NCBI GenBank assembly: GCA_000436835.1
Contig: FR889161.1
Span: 283,602-321,607 of the forward strand
Source: Eubacterium sp. CAG:251
GTDB taxonomy: Bacteria; Bacillota; Clostridia; Oscillospirales; Acutalibacteraceae
Length of the DNA: 38,006 nucleotides
Direction of reading: 5' to 3'
Part shown: piece by piece, positions 7,484 to 13,837 of the stretch
Layout: each line of letters opens with the position of its first letter
Position numbering within the stretch: the first letter of the stretch is position 1
The notes under the pieces: generated by a model
Databases searched by the model: none
What the model saw: the letters and a program-made list of their open reading frames with translations, nothing else
Told to the model about the DNA's origin: nothing
Position numbers and translations under genes: made by a program

Positions 7484-7520
7484 ATAGGGCAAAGGTGTCT
7501 AAAAGACATTTTTGCCCTAT
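7484..7520 (+). promoter_or_regulatory. 5'-terminal leader hairpin
   Basis: ATAGGGCAAA (7484-7493) pairs with TTTGCCCTAT (7511-7520), continued by GGTGTCT/AGACATT with two G-U pairs and an AAA loop: 17 bp without a bulge. No U run follows, so it is not a good terminator. It occupies the very 5' end of the predicted mRNA and may protect it or act as a regulatory element. A related leader occurs at 9244. Confidence 0.6.
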
Positions 7521-7561
7521 TATACTATATAGGTATTTTTATGCTGACTGTAGGTGTTATT

Positions 7562-8686
7562 ATGAAATTTAATAAAGACGGCAAATTTAAAATTATGCAA
7601 ATTACCGATATTCAGGAAATATATAATGTCTCAAATGACACGTTAAAATTGCTTGAAGCGGCGGTTGAAAAGGAAAAGCCCGACCTTGTTGTTTACACCG
7701 GCGATCAAATAAAAGGCTACGGTGTAACATATAAAGGAATGGGAAGCGAACTTGTAAACAATGTTGCAAAAACGATTGACAAGCTAATTGAACCGGTAAC
7801 AAAAAGGAATATCCCTTTTGCCGTAACATTCGGCAACCACGACAGGCAAGTCGGAATAAGTAACAAAGACCAATTTGAGCAGATTTATAAAAAATATCCG
7901 AGCTGTGTAGGTGTTCAGGCTGAGGGTATCGACGGCGGCGGAACCTGTTTTTTAAGCATTAAATCATCAAAGGATGATGACAAGGATGTATTCGGCATAT
8001 ATTTGTTTGACACGGGTACTGATGCTAAGGGCGGAGGATACGAGCCGTTTGACACGAAAATTATCGAGTGGTACAAAAAGACAAGAGACTCACTTAAGGA
8101 AAAAAACGGAGACTATATTCCCTCTCTTGTATTTCAGCACATTCCTATGTTTGAACATTACAATGTATTAAAACAGGTTAAGAAAAGTGAAAAAGGCGCA
8201 ATTCCTGCTTTCAGAATACATAAAGGTGAATATTACAAGATTGATGAAACAAAATGCGTTCCCGGTTCGGTATTGCTTGAGCCGCCTTCAATTCCCGATA
8301 TAAACACAGGTGAATTTGAAGCGCTTAAAGAAAAGGGTGACATACTCGGTGTATATGTCGGCCACGACCATAAAAACAGCTATGTCGGAAAGTACGACGG
8401 AATTGATATCGGTTTCACTCAATCAAGCGGCTTTAATGTTTACGGCAACGGCAAGGAACGTGGAGTAAGATGCTTTGTGATTGACGAAAACGACCCTAAG
8501 CATTATGAAACATATACAAAAACTTACCGACAGCTTTGTAACGGTAAACTTCAAAAGCCTGTTTATGATGCTCTTGCAAAGGTTATGCCGACAACAATGG
8601 ATATGGCAAAACCAATGATTGCAAAAGCCGTCGCAATTATTGCAGCAATTATTGTTATTATAGTTTTACTTGCAAAGTTTTTATAA
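7562..8686 (+). CDS. Calcineurin-like metallophosphoesterase with C-terminal membrane anchor
   Basis: 374 residues from the ATG at 7562, chosen because AGG lies seven bases upstream and the family match begins there; longer in-frame starts would lie within the leader hairpin. Motifs in order: ITDIQ (Asp16, with Gln18 where the family usually has His), VVYTGDQ (Asp48), FGNHDRQ (91-97), FQHIPMFE and GHDHKNSY. These form the two-metal centre that hydrolyses phosphomono- or diesters. The last 25 or so residues are a hydrophobic helix with no basic tail, so the enzyme is probably membrane-anchored. The next gene follows after ten bases, pointing to an operon with the GtrA-like protein. The substrate is unknown. 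Confidence 0.88.
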   Translation: MKFNKDGKFKIMQITDIQEIYNVSNDTLKLLEAAVEKEKPDLVVYTGDQIKGYGVTYKGMGSELVNNVAKTIDKLIEPVTKRNIPFAVTFGNHDRQVGISNKDQFEQIYKKYPSCVGVQAEGIDGGGTCFLSIKSSKDDDKDVFGIYLFDTGTDAKGGGYEPFDTKIIEWYKKTRDSLKEKNGDYIPSLVFQHIPMFEHYNVLKQVKKSEKGAIPAFRIHKGEYYKIDETKCVPGSVLLEPPSIPDINTGEFEALKEKGDILGVYVGHDHKNSYVGKYDGIDIGFTQSSGFNVYGNGKERGVRCFVIDENDPKHYETYTKTYRQLCNGKLQKPVYDALAKVMPTTMDMAKPMIAKAVAIIAAIIVIIVLLAKFL

Positions 8687-8696
8687 GGAGGAAAAT

Positions 8697-9206
8697 ATGG
8701 AAGAAAAGAAGAAAAAAGGCAATGCATTTGTGCGTTGGACTGAAAAGCACGCAGAATTTTGGAAATTCATTAAATTCAACTGTGCAGGTGCACTTTCAAA
8801 TATTCCGGAACTTGCAACACAGCTAATATTGGTATATCTCGTATTTAAGTGTGCCGATGCTCCCGAATCGAGAGAAACAAAAATTGCATATTACTGCTCA
8901 ACTTTCGTTGGATATGCCGTTGCATTTGTTCTTAACAGGAAAATTACATTTCATGCAGATGCAAATCCCTTTGTTTCAACAATACTTTATATAATTATGG
9001 TTATATTTACTATTTGGGCTAAAGGTATTATCGGTCCATGGCTTTCAAGCTTTACAAACAGCTTTCTTCCTGTTGCGCTGGCACCTACCGTGGCTACGCT
9101 TTTGGGTATGGCAGTTCCTATGATTTGGACTTATCCGTGCAACCGCTTTATTATTCACAGAAAGAAAAAAGCACCGGCTGTTGAAGAAAAAAACGAAGAT
9201 AAATAA
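8697..9206 (+). CDS. GtrA-like membrane protein
   Basis: 169 residues from the ATG at 8697, which has AGGAGG six bases upstream; an earlier in-frame start would overlap the preceding gene. Four hydrophobic segments are seen. FIKFNCAGALSNIPELATQ, VGYAVAFVLNRKITFHA and TYPCNRFIIHR match the GtrA (PF04138) pattern, where the Asn-Arg-(Lys)-Phe-Thr-Phe motif closes the second segment. GtrA-like proteins are thought to help move polyprenyl-linked sugars across the membrane for cell-envelope glycosylation. No glycosyltransferase lies beside it here; the partner is instead a phosphoesterase, perhaps acting on a lipid-linked phosphate. That functional link is inference. Confidence 0.82.
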   Translation: MEEKKKKGNAFVRWTEKHAEFWKFIKFNCAGALSNIPELATQLILVYLVFKCADAPESRETKIAYYCSTFVGYAVAFVLNRKITFHADANPFVSTILYIIMVIFTIWAKGIIGPWLSSFTNSFLPVALAPTVATLLGMAVPMIWTYPCNRFIIHRKKKAPAVEEKNEDK

Positions 9207-9208
9207 GA

Positions 9209-9236
9209 TTGACAAAAGAGAAAAAGCAAGTATAAT
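9209..9236 (+). promoter_or_regulatory. Promoter of a short transcript with structured leader
   Basis: TTGACA (9209-9214), 16-base spacer, TATAAT (9231-9236). The predicted start is about 9243. It begins three bases after the gtrA stop and drives only the small ORF up to the terminator at 9401-9444. Confidence 0.65.
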
Positions 9237-9243
9237 ATTATTT

Positions 9244-9337
9244 AAGGCAAGGGTGCTGAATAATCCCCTTACCTTTTGCTATTTTAATATAAGGTATTAT
9301 GTAAAAAAAGAAATGCACCCGACAGAAGCAGGTGCAT
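9244..9337 (+). promoter_or_regulatory. Structured leader with alternative pairings
   Basis: First hairpin: AAGG-C-AAGGG (9244-9253) with CCCTT-A-CCTT (9266-9275). Second: ATGCACC (9313-9319) with GGTGCAT (9331-9337). GGGTGC (9251-9256) could instead pair with GCACCC (9315-9320), which would break both. ATG immediately followed by TAA at 9299-9304 is preceded by AAGG. The start GGCAA(G/A)GGTG and the later GGTATT resemble the leader at 7484-7540. Confidence 0.45.
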
Positions 9338-9402
9338 ACATAGCAGAACTTATTCAAAAAATGCTTGAGCAAAGGACAAGCGGTTTAAATTTAAAAATAT
9401 AA
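9313..9402 (+). CDS. Possible small protein (29 residues)
   Basis: ATG at 9313 opens MHPTEAGAYIAELIQKMLEQ, then RTSGLNLKI. The first part would form an amphipathic helix. The A-rich ribosome site (AAAAAAAGAA) is weak. The same frame is open upstream, and a GTG at 9253 with AAGG five bases before it would give 49 residues. It lies between its own promoter and a strong terminator, which is why I list it. The function is unknown; the reading frame could also be incidental to a non-coding RNA. Confidence 0.35.
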   Translation: MHPTEAGAYIAELIQKMLEQRTSGLNLKI

Positions 9403-9444
9403 AAAACGGTACTGTTATCATTACAACAACAGTACCGTTTTTTT
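9401..9444. terminator. Bidirectional terminator
   Basis: AAAAAACGGTACTGTT (9401-9416) pairs with AACAGTACCGTTTTTT (9428-9443). T runs on both strands let it serve the small plus-strand transcript and the converging P-loop gene, which ends at 9446. Confidence 0.88.
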
Positions 9445-9445
9445 A

Positions 9446-9847
9446 TCAGTTAGATTGATAAGCAAGCTCTAAGGAATATTTGTCACATACGGCAAAGTGA
9501 AAATCAACACCTGTTTTATCTGAAAATTTAGTGAGAATGTCAAAGAAATCGTCTAAGTTAGTATTATTGTTATTAATTATATCTATAGTCGAGTCAACAA
9601 AAACATCAGTCAAATCATAGTCGCTTGCGCAAAGCCCTACAAGAAAACCGCAAAGAGCAGTTGCACCCTCAATACCAAAATCAGACACGTTAATAAGCCT
9701 AATATTACTTGGCAGGCGGGTTGAGAGTTTATCTGAAACATCAATAAATATAACGTTTCCTTTACTTTCAGCAGCTGTATTAATGCAAGCCTCACACATA
9801 ATACGTGTTTTGCCAACGCCGTTAATACCCGTAATGTATTCTACCAT
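9446..9847 (-). CDS. Small P-loop NTPase-like protein
   Basis: 133 residues. A Walker A motif GINGVGKT (7-14) follows the short first strand MVEYIT. Walker-B-like strands GNVIFIDVSD and DVFVDST come later, with an Asn-rich turn (IINNNNTN) between. It is half the size of a normal ATPase domain, with no recognisable arginine finger or sensor, so it may be a minimal or degenerate nucleotide-binding protein. The ribosome site AAAGGGG lies nine bases before the ATG, which supports real translation. It is a single gene ending in a shared terminator. I do not recognise its family. Confidence 0.7.
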   Translation of the reverse strand: MVEYITGINGVGKTRIMCEACINTAAESKGNVIFIDVSDKLSTRLPSNIRLINVSDFGIEGATALCGFLVGLCASDYDLTDVFVDSTIDIINNNNTNLDDFFDILTKFSDKTGVDFHFAVCDKYSLELAYQSN

Positions 9848-9964
9848 AATTATGTCCCCTTTAAATTATTTGCAAAATCAATTGCTATAATAACAGTATC
9901 ACATAATTAAGAATATGCAAAAAACAAACGGTTAATGTTAAATTAAATTAATATGAACAATTTA

Positions 9965-10735
9965 TTATTTGATTTTATTAACAATTATCATAACGATTCC
10001 GAGAATTACAAGGATAACGCCGGTTACTCTGTTAAGTGTTTCCGGTTTTGCTTTATTTGCAAGAAACGCTGCAATTTGAGCAAATATAAGAGTTGATAAC
10101 ATACAAAAAGCTAATGTCCACCAATCGGGAGCGCCGCCGATTGCAAAATGACTGATTGAGCCGGTAAATGCAGTAAACGCCATAACAAAAACGCTTGTTC
10201 CGACTGCGGTTTTAAGTTCATATCCGAGAACGGATGTAAGCACAAGAAGCATCATCATTCCGCCGCCTGCTCCAATGAAACCGCAAATAAAGCCAACCAT
10301 TGCGCCGCATAATGCTGAACGGACTATTTTTTGCTTTGGAGTTGCCTGTGTAAATCGTGCCTTAGGCTCTGTAACAGGTTTAACAATAAACTTAATACCC
10401 AAAAACAAAGTCATTACAAACGAAAATCCGCCCATAGTTGTGCTTGGCACCTTACTTGAAACAAAACTTCCGACAAGAGTAAACAGCAAAACAAATATCA
10501 TCATAACAATACCGTTTTTGATGTCAATATTTTTATTTTTTCCATAAGTATAAGCCGAAGCGGCACTCGCCAAAACATCACTTGCAAGAGCAATACCGAC
10601 AGCCATATAAGGGTCCATATCAAGAAAGGTAATAAGCATAGGACTGATAACGGCAGCAGCACTCATACCTGCAAAACCCGTACCCAATCCTGCGCCTATA
10701 CCTGCCACAAGGCAAACAATAAATTTAATAAGCAT
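9965..10735 (-). CDS. TauE/SafE family anion permease
   Basis: 256 residues from the ATG at 10735, which has AAGGA about eight bases upstream (a longer in-frame ATG at 10771 has none). Two similar halves of hydrophobic segments each contain the family signature: GAGLGTGFAGMSAAAVISPML near the N-terminus and VGFICGFIGAGGGMMMLLV in the middle, joined by a basic loop. TauE/SafE (PF01925) proteins export or import sulfite, sulfonates or other small anions; the substrate cannot be inferred here because no sulfur gene is adjacent. It has its own promoter and faces a GPH transporter gene. Confidence 0.88.
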   Translation of the reverse strand: MLIKFIVCLVAGIGAGLGTGFAGMSAAAVISPMLITFLDMDPYMAVGIALASDVLASAASAYTYGKNKNIDIKNGIVMMIFVLLFTLVGSFVSSKVPSTTMGGFSFVMTLFLGIKFIVKPVTEPKARFTQATPKQKIVRSALCGAMVGFICGFIGAGGGMMMLLVLTSVLGYELKTAVGTSVFVMAFTAFTGSISHFAIGGAPDWWTLAFCMLSTLIFAQIAAFLANKAKPETLNRVTGVILVILGIVMIIVNKIK

Positions 10736-10765
10736 TGTATCATTCCTTTTTTGTATATGCTGTTT

Positions 10766-10788
10766 TTCCAATTAGTATATTCCAATTA
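10766..10788 (-). repeat. Pair of 9-bp direct repeats in the TauE leader
   Basis: TTCCAATTA occurs at 10766-10774 and 10780-10788 (minus strand TAATTGGAA), 14 bp apart centre to centre, between the promoter and the ribosome site of the TauE-like gene. This could be a regulator site; no family motif is recognised. Confidence 0.4.
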
Positions 10789-10800
10789 TCTAATATATGT

Positions 10801-10828
10801 ATTATAACGCTTACGCTCTCAAAGTCAA
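10801..10828 (-). promoter_or_regulatory. Promoter of TauE-like gene
   Basis: Minus strand TTGACT (10828-10823), 16-base spacer, TATAAT (10806-10801). Confidence 0.7.
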
Positions 10829-10923
10829 CATACACAAAATGATAAAAGAGTCTATTATTTTTATGCTTATTTAATATATTATTAAGTTTGTAAAAAATAA
10901 GTTAAATTAATGTAAAATTAATC

Positions 10924-10952
10924 TTGTGTTTGCTAATTTAAAGTGCTATAAT
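10924..10952 (+). promoter_or_regulatory. Promoter of the GPH symporter operon
   Basis: TTGTGT (10924-10929), 17-base spacer, TATAAT (10947-10952). Predicted start about 10959, leaving a short leader with AAAAGGGG before the ATG. Confidence 0.6.
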
Positions 10953-10987
10953 TAAATGGAAATTTTTTTACGAAAAGGGGTTTTTTA

Positions 10988-12535
10988 ATGGCTAAAACCA
11001 AAGCTGCCGAGTCAAAGGTTACGGCAGCGGCAAAAAAGTATATGAAGCCGTCTGAGGTTGCCACCTTCGGTATCGGACTTTTCGGTGTAGCTCTTTTAAC
11101 AGGCTGGATGCCGGATTATACAACTACTTTCTTTGCCGACTTCGCATTTAAGGGAAAAGGTTTTGACTCTGCTTCTCTTTCACACATTGTAGAGGTAGTA
11201 TTCCTTATTGCCGGCTTCGTGGGTGCAATTTGTGAGCTTATTATCGGCGTTCTTGTTGACAGAACAAAGACAAAGCTCGGTAAGGTTAAGCCTTGGGTAG
11301 GCTTCGGCGCTATTCCGCTTGCTATTATTTCGATGCTTGTATTTGTTGCACCTAATACGACATCGTTCGGTCTTGCGTCAGTTTGGATGATAGTTATCTA
11401 TTGTCTTTACACCGCTGTATCGTGTGCGGTTGAGTCTCCGTCAAACTGCTTTGGCGCACTTTGCTCGCCTAATCCGGCTGAAAGAAGCAGTGCTATTTCA
11501 ATTGCTTCATTCTTGCGTTCTGTAGGTCAATCAGGCGGACAGGTAGTAATCATCGTAGTAGGCGCTCTTATGAAAGCTCTTATGGGTCAACAGCAGTTCA
11601 AAAATGCTGAAGGTCAAGGTATCGACCTTATTATTTCAACTGCTATTTGCGCACTCGGTATGATTATCTTTGTTATGATTTTCTTTGCAAACAACAAAGA
11701 ACGTGTACCTTACACATCTGAAAAGGTTTCTCTTTTAGAGTCAATCAAGCTCGTATTTACAAATAAGAACCTTCTTATGGTATCGCTTACAAAGGTATTT
11801 GGCTTCGGTCGTGGCGTTTACGGCACGGTATCGCTTTACATAGCTATTTATCTTCTTGGCTCAAAGGGCTTAAAGCTTGCGCTTATGCTTCCAATGGGTA
11901 TCGGTACTGCAGTAGGTACTCTTCTTGTAAACCTTGTACTCAAGAAATTCTCTACTAAGAAGACATTTATTCTCTTCTGTTGCTACGGTGCTTCAGCACT
12001 CGCTATTCTTTTCTTGGTATCAAAGGGTATTGGCTTCAATTCAAATCTTATCGTTCCGTTCCTTATCCTCAACTTCTTCTGCGGTATTCAGCACGGTAAC
12101 ACAAATGTTACACCTAACATTATGATTGCAGACTGTGTTGACGAAATGGAATACAAGACAGGCAAAAGGCAGGAAGGTCTTGCTTATGCAGGCTACGGTC
12201 TTTTCTCAAAGATTGCTTCTGCGTTCACAAAATTCCTCGGTCCTTGGCTTGTTTACACATGGAGCCAGTACAAAATTTCAACTGACCCTAACGTAGCTTA
12301 CGCATCACAGGACAACACCGTTCTTTCACGTTTCTTAATGATTTATACAATCGTTCCTGCTATCTTTGTAATTCTTCAGTTCATCCCTATCCTCTTCTAT
12401 GATATGACAGGTGAAAAGAAAGCAAGAATTACTGCCGCTCTTGCAGAAAAGAGAGAGAACGAAAGCAAGGAAAAGGCAGATGCCGATGAAGTAAAAAAAG
12501 AATATGAAGAATTAAGCGAAGAAATTTCGGAATAA
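10988..12535 (+). CDS. GPH-family (MelB-like) sugar:cation symporter
   Basis: 515 residues with about twelve membrane segments. IGVLVDRTKTKLGKVKPWV is the conserved loop after helix 2 of the glycoside-pentoside-hexuronide family (D.RT....GK.RPW form), and MIADCVDEMEYKTGKRQEG is the matching loop in the second half (usually D..DY.E..TG.R.EG). These import sugars or glycosides with sodium or protons. A charged, probably coiled C-terminal tail of about 45 residues is longer than usual. Ribosome site AAAAGGGG lies seven bases before the ATG. The next gene follows after 13 bases. With a GH95 fucosidase and NagB in the same region a glycan-derived sugar is plausible, but the substrate is unproven. 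Confidence 0.9.
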   Translation: MAKTKAAESKVTAAAKKYMKPSEVATFGIGLFGVALLTGWMPDYTTTFFADFAFKGKGFDSASLSHIVEVVFLIAGFVGAICELIIGVLVDRTKTKLGKVKPWVGFGAIPLAIISMLVFVAPNTTSFGLASVWMIVIYCLYTAVSCAVESPSNCFGALCSPNPAERSSAISIASFLRSVGQSGGQVVIIVVGALMKALMGQQQFKNAEGQGIDLIISTAICALGMIIFVMIFFANNKERVPYTSEKVSLLESIKLVFTNKNLLMVSLTKVFGFGRGVYGTVSLYIAIYLLGSKGLKLALMLPMGIGTAVGTLLVNLVLKKFSTKKTFILFCCYGASALAILFLVSKGIGFNSNLIVPFLILNFFCGIQHGNTNVTPNIMIADCVDEMEYKTGKRQEGLAYAGYGLFSKIASAFTKFLGPWLVYTWSQYKISTDPNVAYASQDNTVLSRFLMIYTIVPAIFVILQFIPILFYDMTGEKKARITAALAEKRENESKEKADADEVKKEYEELSEEISE

Positions 12536-12548
12536 GGAGGGATTAGTT

Positions 12549-13529
12549 ATGGCTGAAACAAAAGAAAAGAAAGGCTTTAACGCCGCTCTTTATGCAGTTG
12601 TTGCAGGTATTGTTGTAGCGGTAGCACTCGTACTTATCACAATATTTGCTTTCACAACAAGATATACAGGCTTTTCTAACGAAAAGGTAGCTCAGGCTTA
12701 TGTAGATACAATCGTTCAAACAGGCGACGGATACAACGCTTATAAGAACACACTTGTATCAAAAAATCAAAAATTCGGTAAATTCGTAACAAACGCTTAT
12801 ATGCTTCCTTATATTAATGAGGACGCTGAAAAAGCTTCATTCGTAGGTACAGGTACCGACGAAGAAATTGCAAAAACAGACGAAGTTTACGATACAATGT
12901 ATGACTACTATGTTGAGCTTCTTCAAAAATACGGCCTTGACGATATCGACGCTGTATTCAACGATTACTTTGCTAAGTTAAGCGAGGTAAGAAAAGAAGT
13001 ATTTGGCGACGAATATATGGATACAGACTTTATGTTCTCTGTATTTGAATCAAATGTATCAAAATACGGTAAGTCACTTACAGGTACCGAGGAAGAGCTT
13101 GGTGCCGACGACAAAACCGTTATTCAAAAGGCAACAACAGGTAAGTATCAGGAAATGTTCGGCAAGGACTACAAGTTCACTGCTACAGTTAAAAATTCAA
13201 CCGACTTAAGCGACAGCGAAAAAGACGCTTACGTTAAGGAATATAAGGAGAGAATTACTCCTGTTGCCGCTTCGGGCGAAGCTAAGGCTGACAAATTCGG
13301 TCTTAAGGATACAGATAAGAAGAACACGCCTAAATCAGATATGGTCGGTGCATTTAAAAAGCTTGACTGTTCAGAGGATATCAGCGCAGTTACAAAGTGC
13401 GACGTAGACGTTACACTTGCAGACGGCACAGTAGTTGCAACACAGCAGGTTTATGTTGTTAAAATCGGCAACACCTGGTATGTTGACAATACAAATGTTG
13501 ACACCTCAGGTCTTTATCTTGCAAAATAA
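12549..13529 (+). CDS. Membrane-anchored extracytoplasmic protein of unknown function
   Basis: 326 residues. A short basic N-terminus and one hydrophobic helix (about residues 10-35, no cleavage site) are followed by a charged domain of about 290 residues that should lie outside the cell. The outer part is rich in Asp, Glu and Lys and contains no Cys except two near the end (LDCSEDISAVTKCDVDV). The last 60 residues look like a small beta-rich domain ending WYVDNTNVDTSGLYLAK. AAGGAGGG before the ATG gives an excellent ribosome site. It lies 13 bases after the GPH symporter and before a terminator, so it is co-transcribed and may assist that transporter. I do not recognise the family. Confidence 0.75.
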   Translation: MAETKEKKGFNAALYAVVAGIVVAVALVLITIFAFTTRYTGFSNEKVAQAYVDTIVQTGDGYNAYKNTLVSKNQKFGKFVTNAYMLPYINEDAEKASFVGTGTDEEIAKTDEVYDTMYDYYVELLQKYGLDDIDAVFNDYFAKLSEVRKEVFGDEYMDTDFMFSVFESNVSKYGKSLTGTEEELGADDKTVIQKATTGKYQEMFGKDYKFTATVKNSTDLSDSEKDAYVKEYKERITPVAASGEAKADKFGLKDTDKKNTPKSDMVGAFKKLDCSEDISAVTKCDVDVTLADGTVVATQQVYVVKIGNTWYVDNTNVDTSGLYLAK

Positions 13530-13542
13530 ATCAAATTATTTT

Positions 13543-13577
13543 AATGCCTTACAGTTAGTTCTGTAAGGCATTTTTAT
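13543..13577 (+). terminator. Terminator of the GPH operon
   Basis: AATGCCTTACAG (13543-13554) and CTGTAAGGCATT (13561-13572) form a 12-bp stem with loop TTAGTT, followed by TTTATTT. Confidence 0.9.
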
Positions 13578-13611
13578 TTGCAAATATTTCTATTGTTGTT
13601 GTTAATCAGGT

Positions 13612-13787
13612 CAAACGGAATTATTCAAACATATTATTATAAGCTTAGAAAAGGTAAAAAATCAATTACTGTTTTTTGGGCAAAGATAAGAGGAATTAAG
13701 GGATATCAAGTAAGAACATACAAGGTATACAAAGGCAAGAATATATATTCTAAGTGGTCAAGCGTTAAAAACATAAAAACAAAATAG
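13612..13787 (+). pseudogene. Fragment of an Fn3-like surface protein tail
   Basis: The frame reads YYYKLRKGKKSITVFWAKIRG, then IKGYQVRTYKVYKGKNIY and SKWSSVKNIKTK before the stop. It matches both ends of the Fn3-like C-terminal module in the proteins at 13836-15926 and 20535-21587, but the middle of the domain (about 45 residues between GYQV and R.YK) is missing. There is no ATG, signal peptide or ribosome site; the open frame only begins with a TTG at 13578. It therefore looks like the last exon-like scrap of a lost paralog with an internal in-frame deletion. It sits between two terminators. Confidence 0.7.
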
Positions 13788-13797
13788 ATATACGCAA

Positions 13798-13837
13798 AAA
13801 AATAACTGCATCAACATAAATTGATGCAGTTATTTTT
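13798..13837. terminator. Bidirectional terminator
   Basis: AAAAATAACTGCATCAA (13798-13814) and its complement (13821-13837) form a 17-bp stem with loop CATAAA. It overlaps the stop of the glucosaminidase gene on the minus strand and follows the Fn3 fragment on the plus strand. Confidence 0.85.

Noticed and set aside
7484..7520. Leader GGGCAAA resembling the c-di-GMP-I riboswitch core
   Set aside because: The second conserved stem and the ACGCAAAGCC segment are absent; only a single long hairpin is present.
9244..9275. Fluoride or ZTP riboswitch
   Set aside because: The conserved core sequences of those classes do not occur; only a loose GG-rich resemblance.
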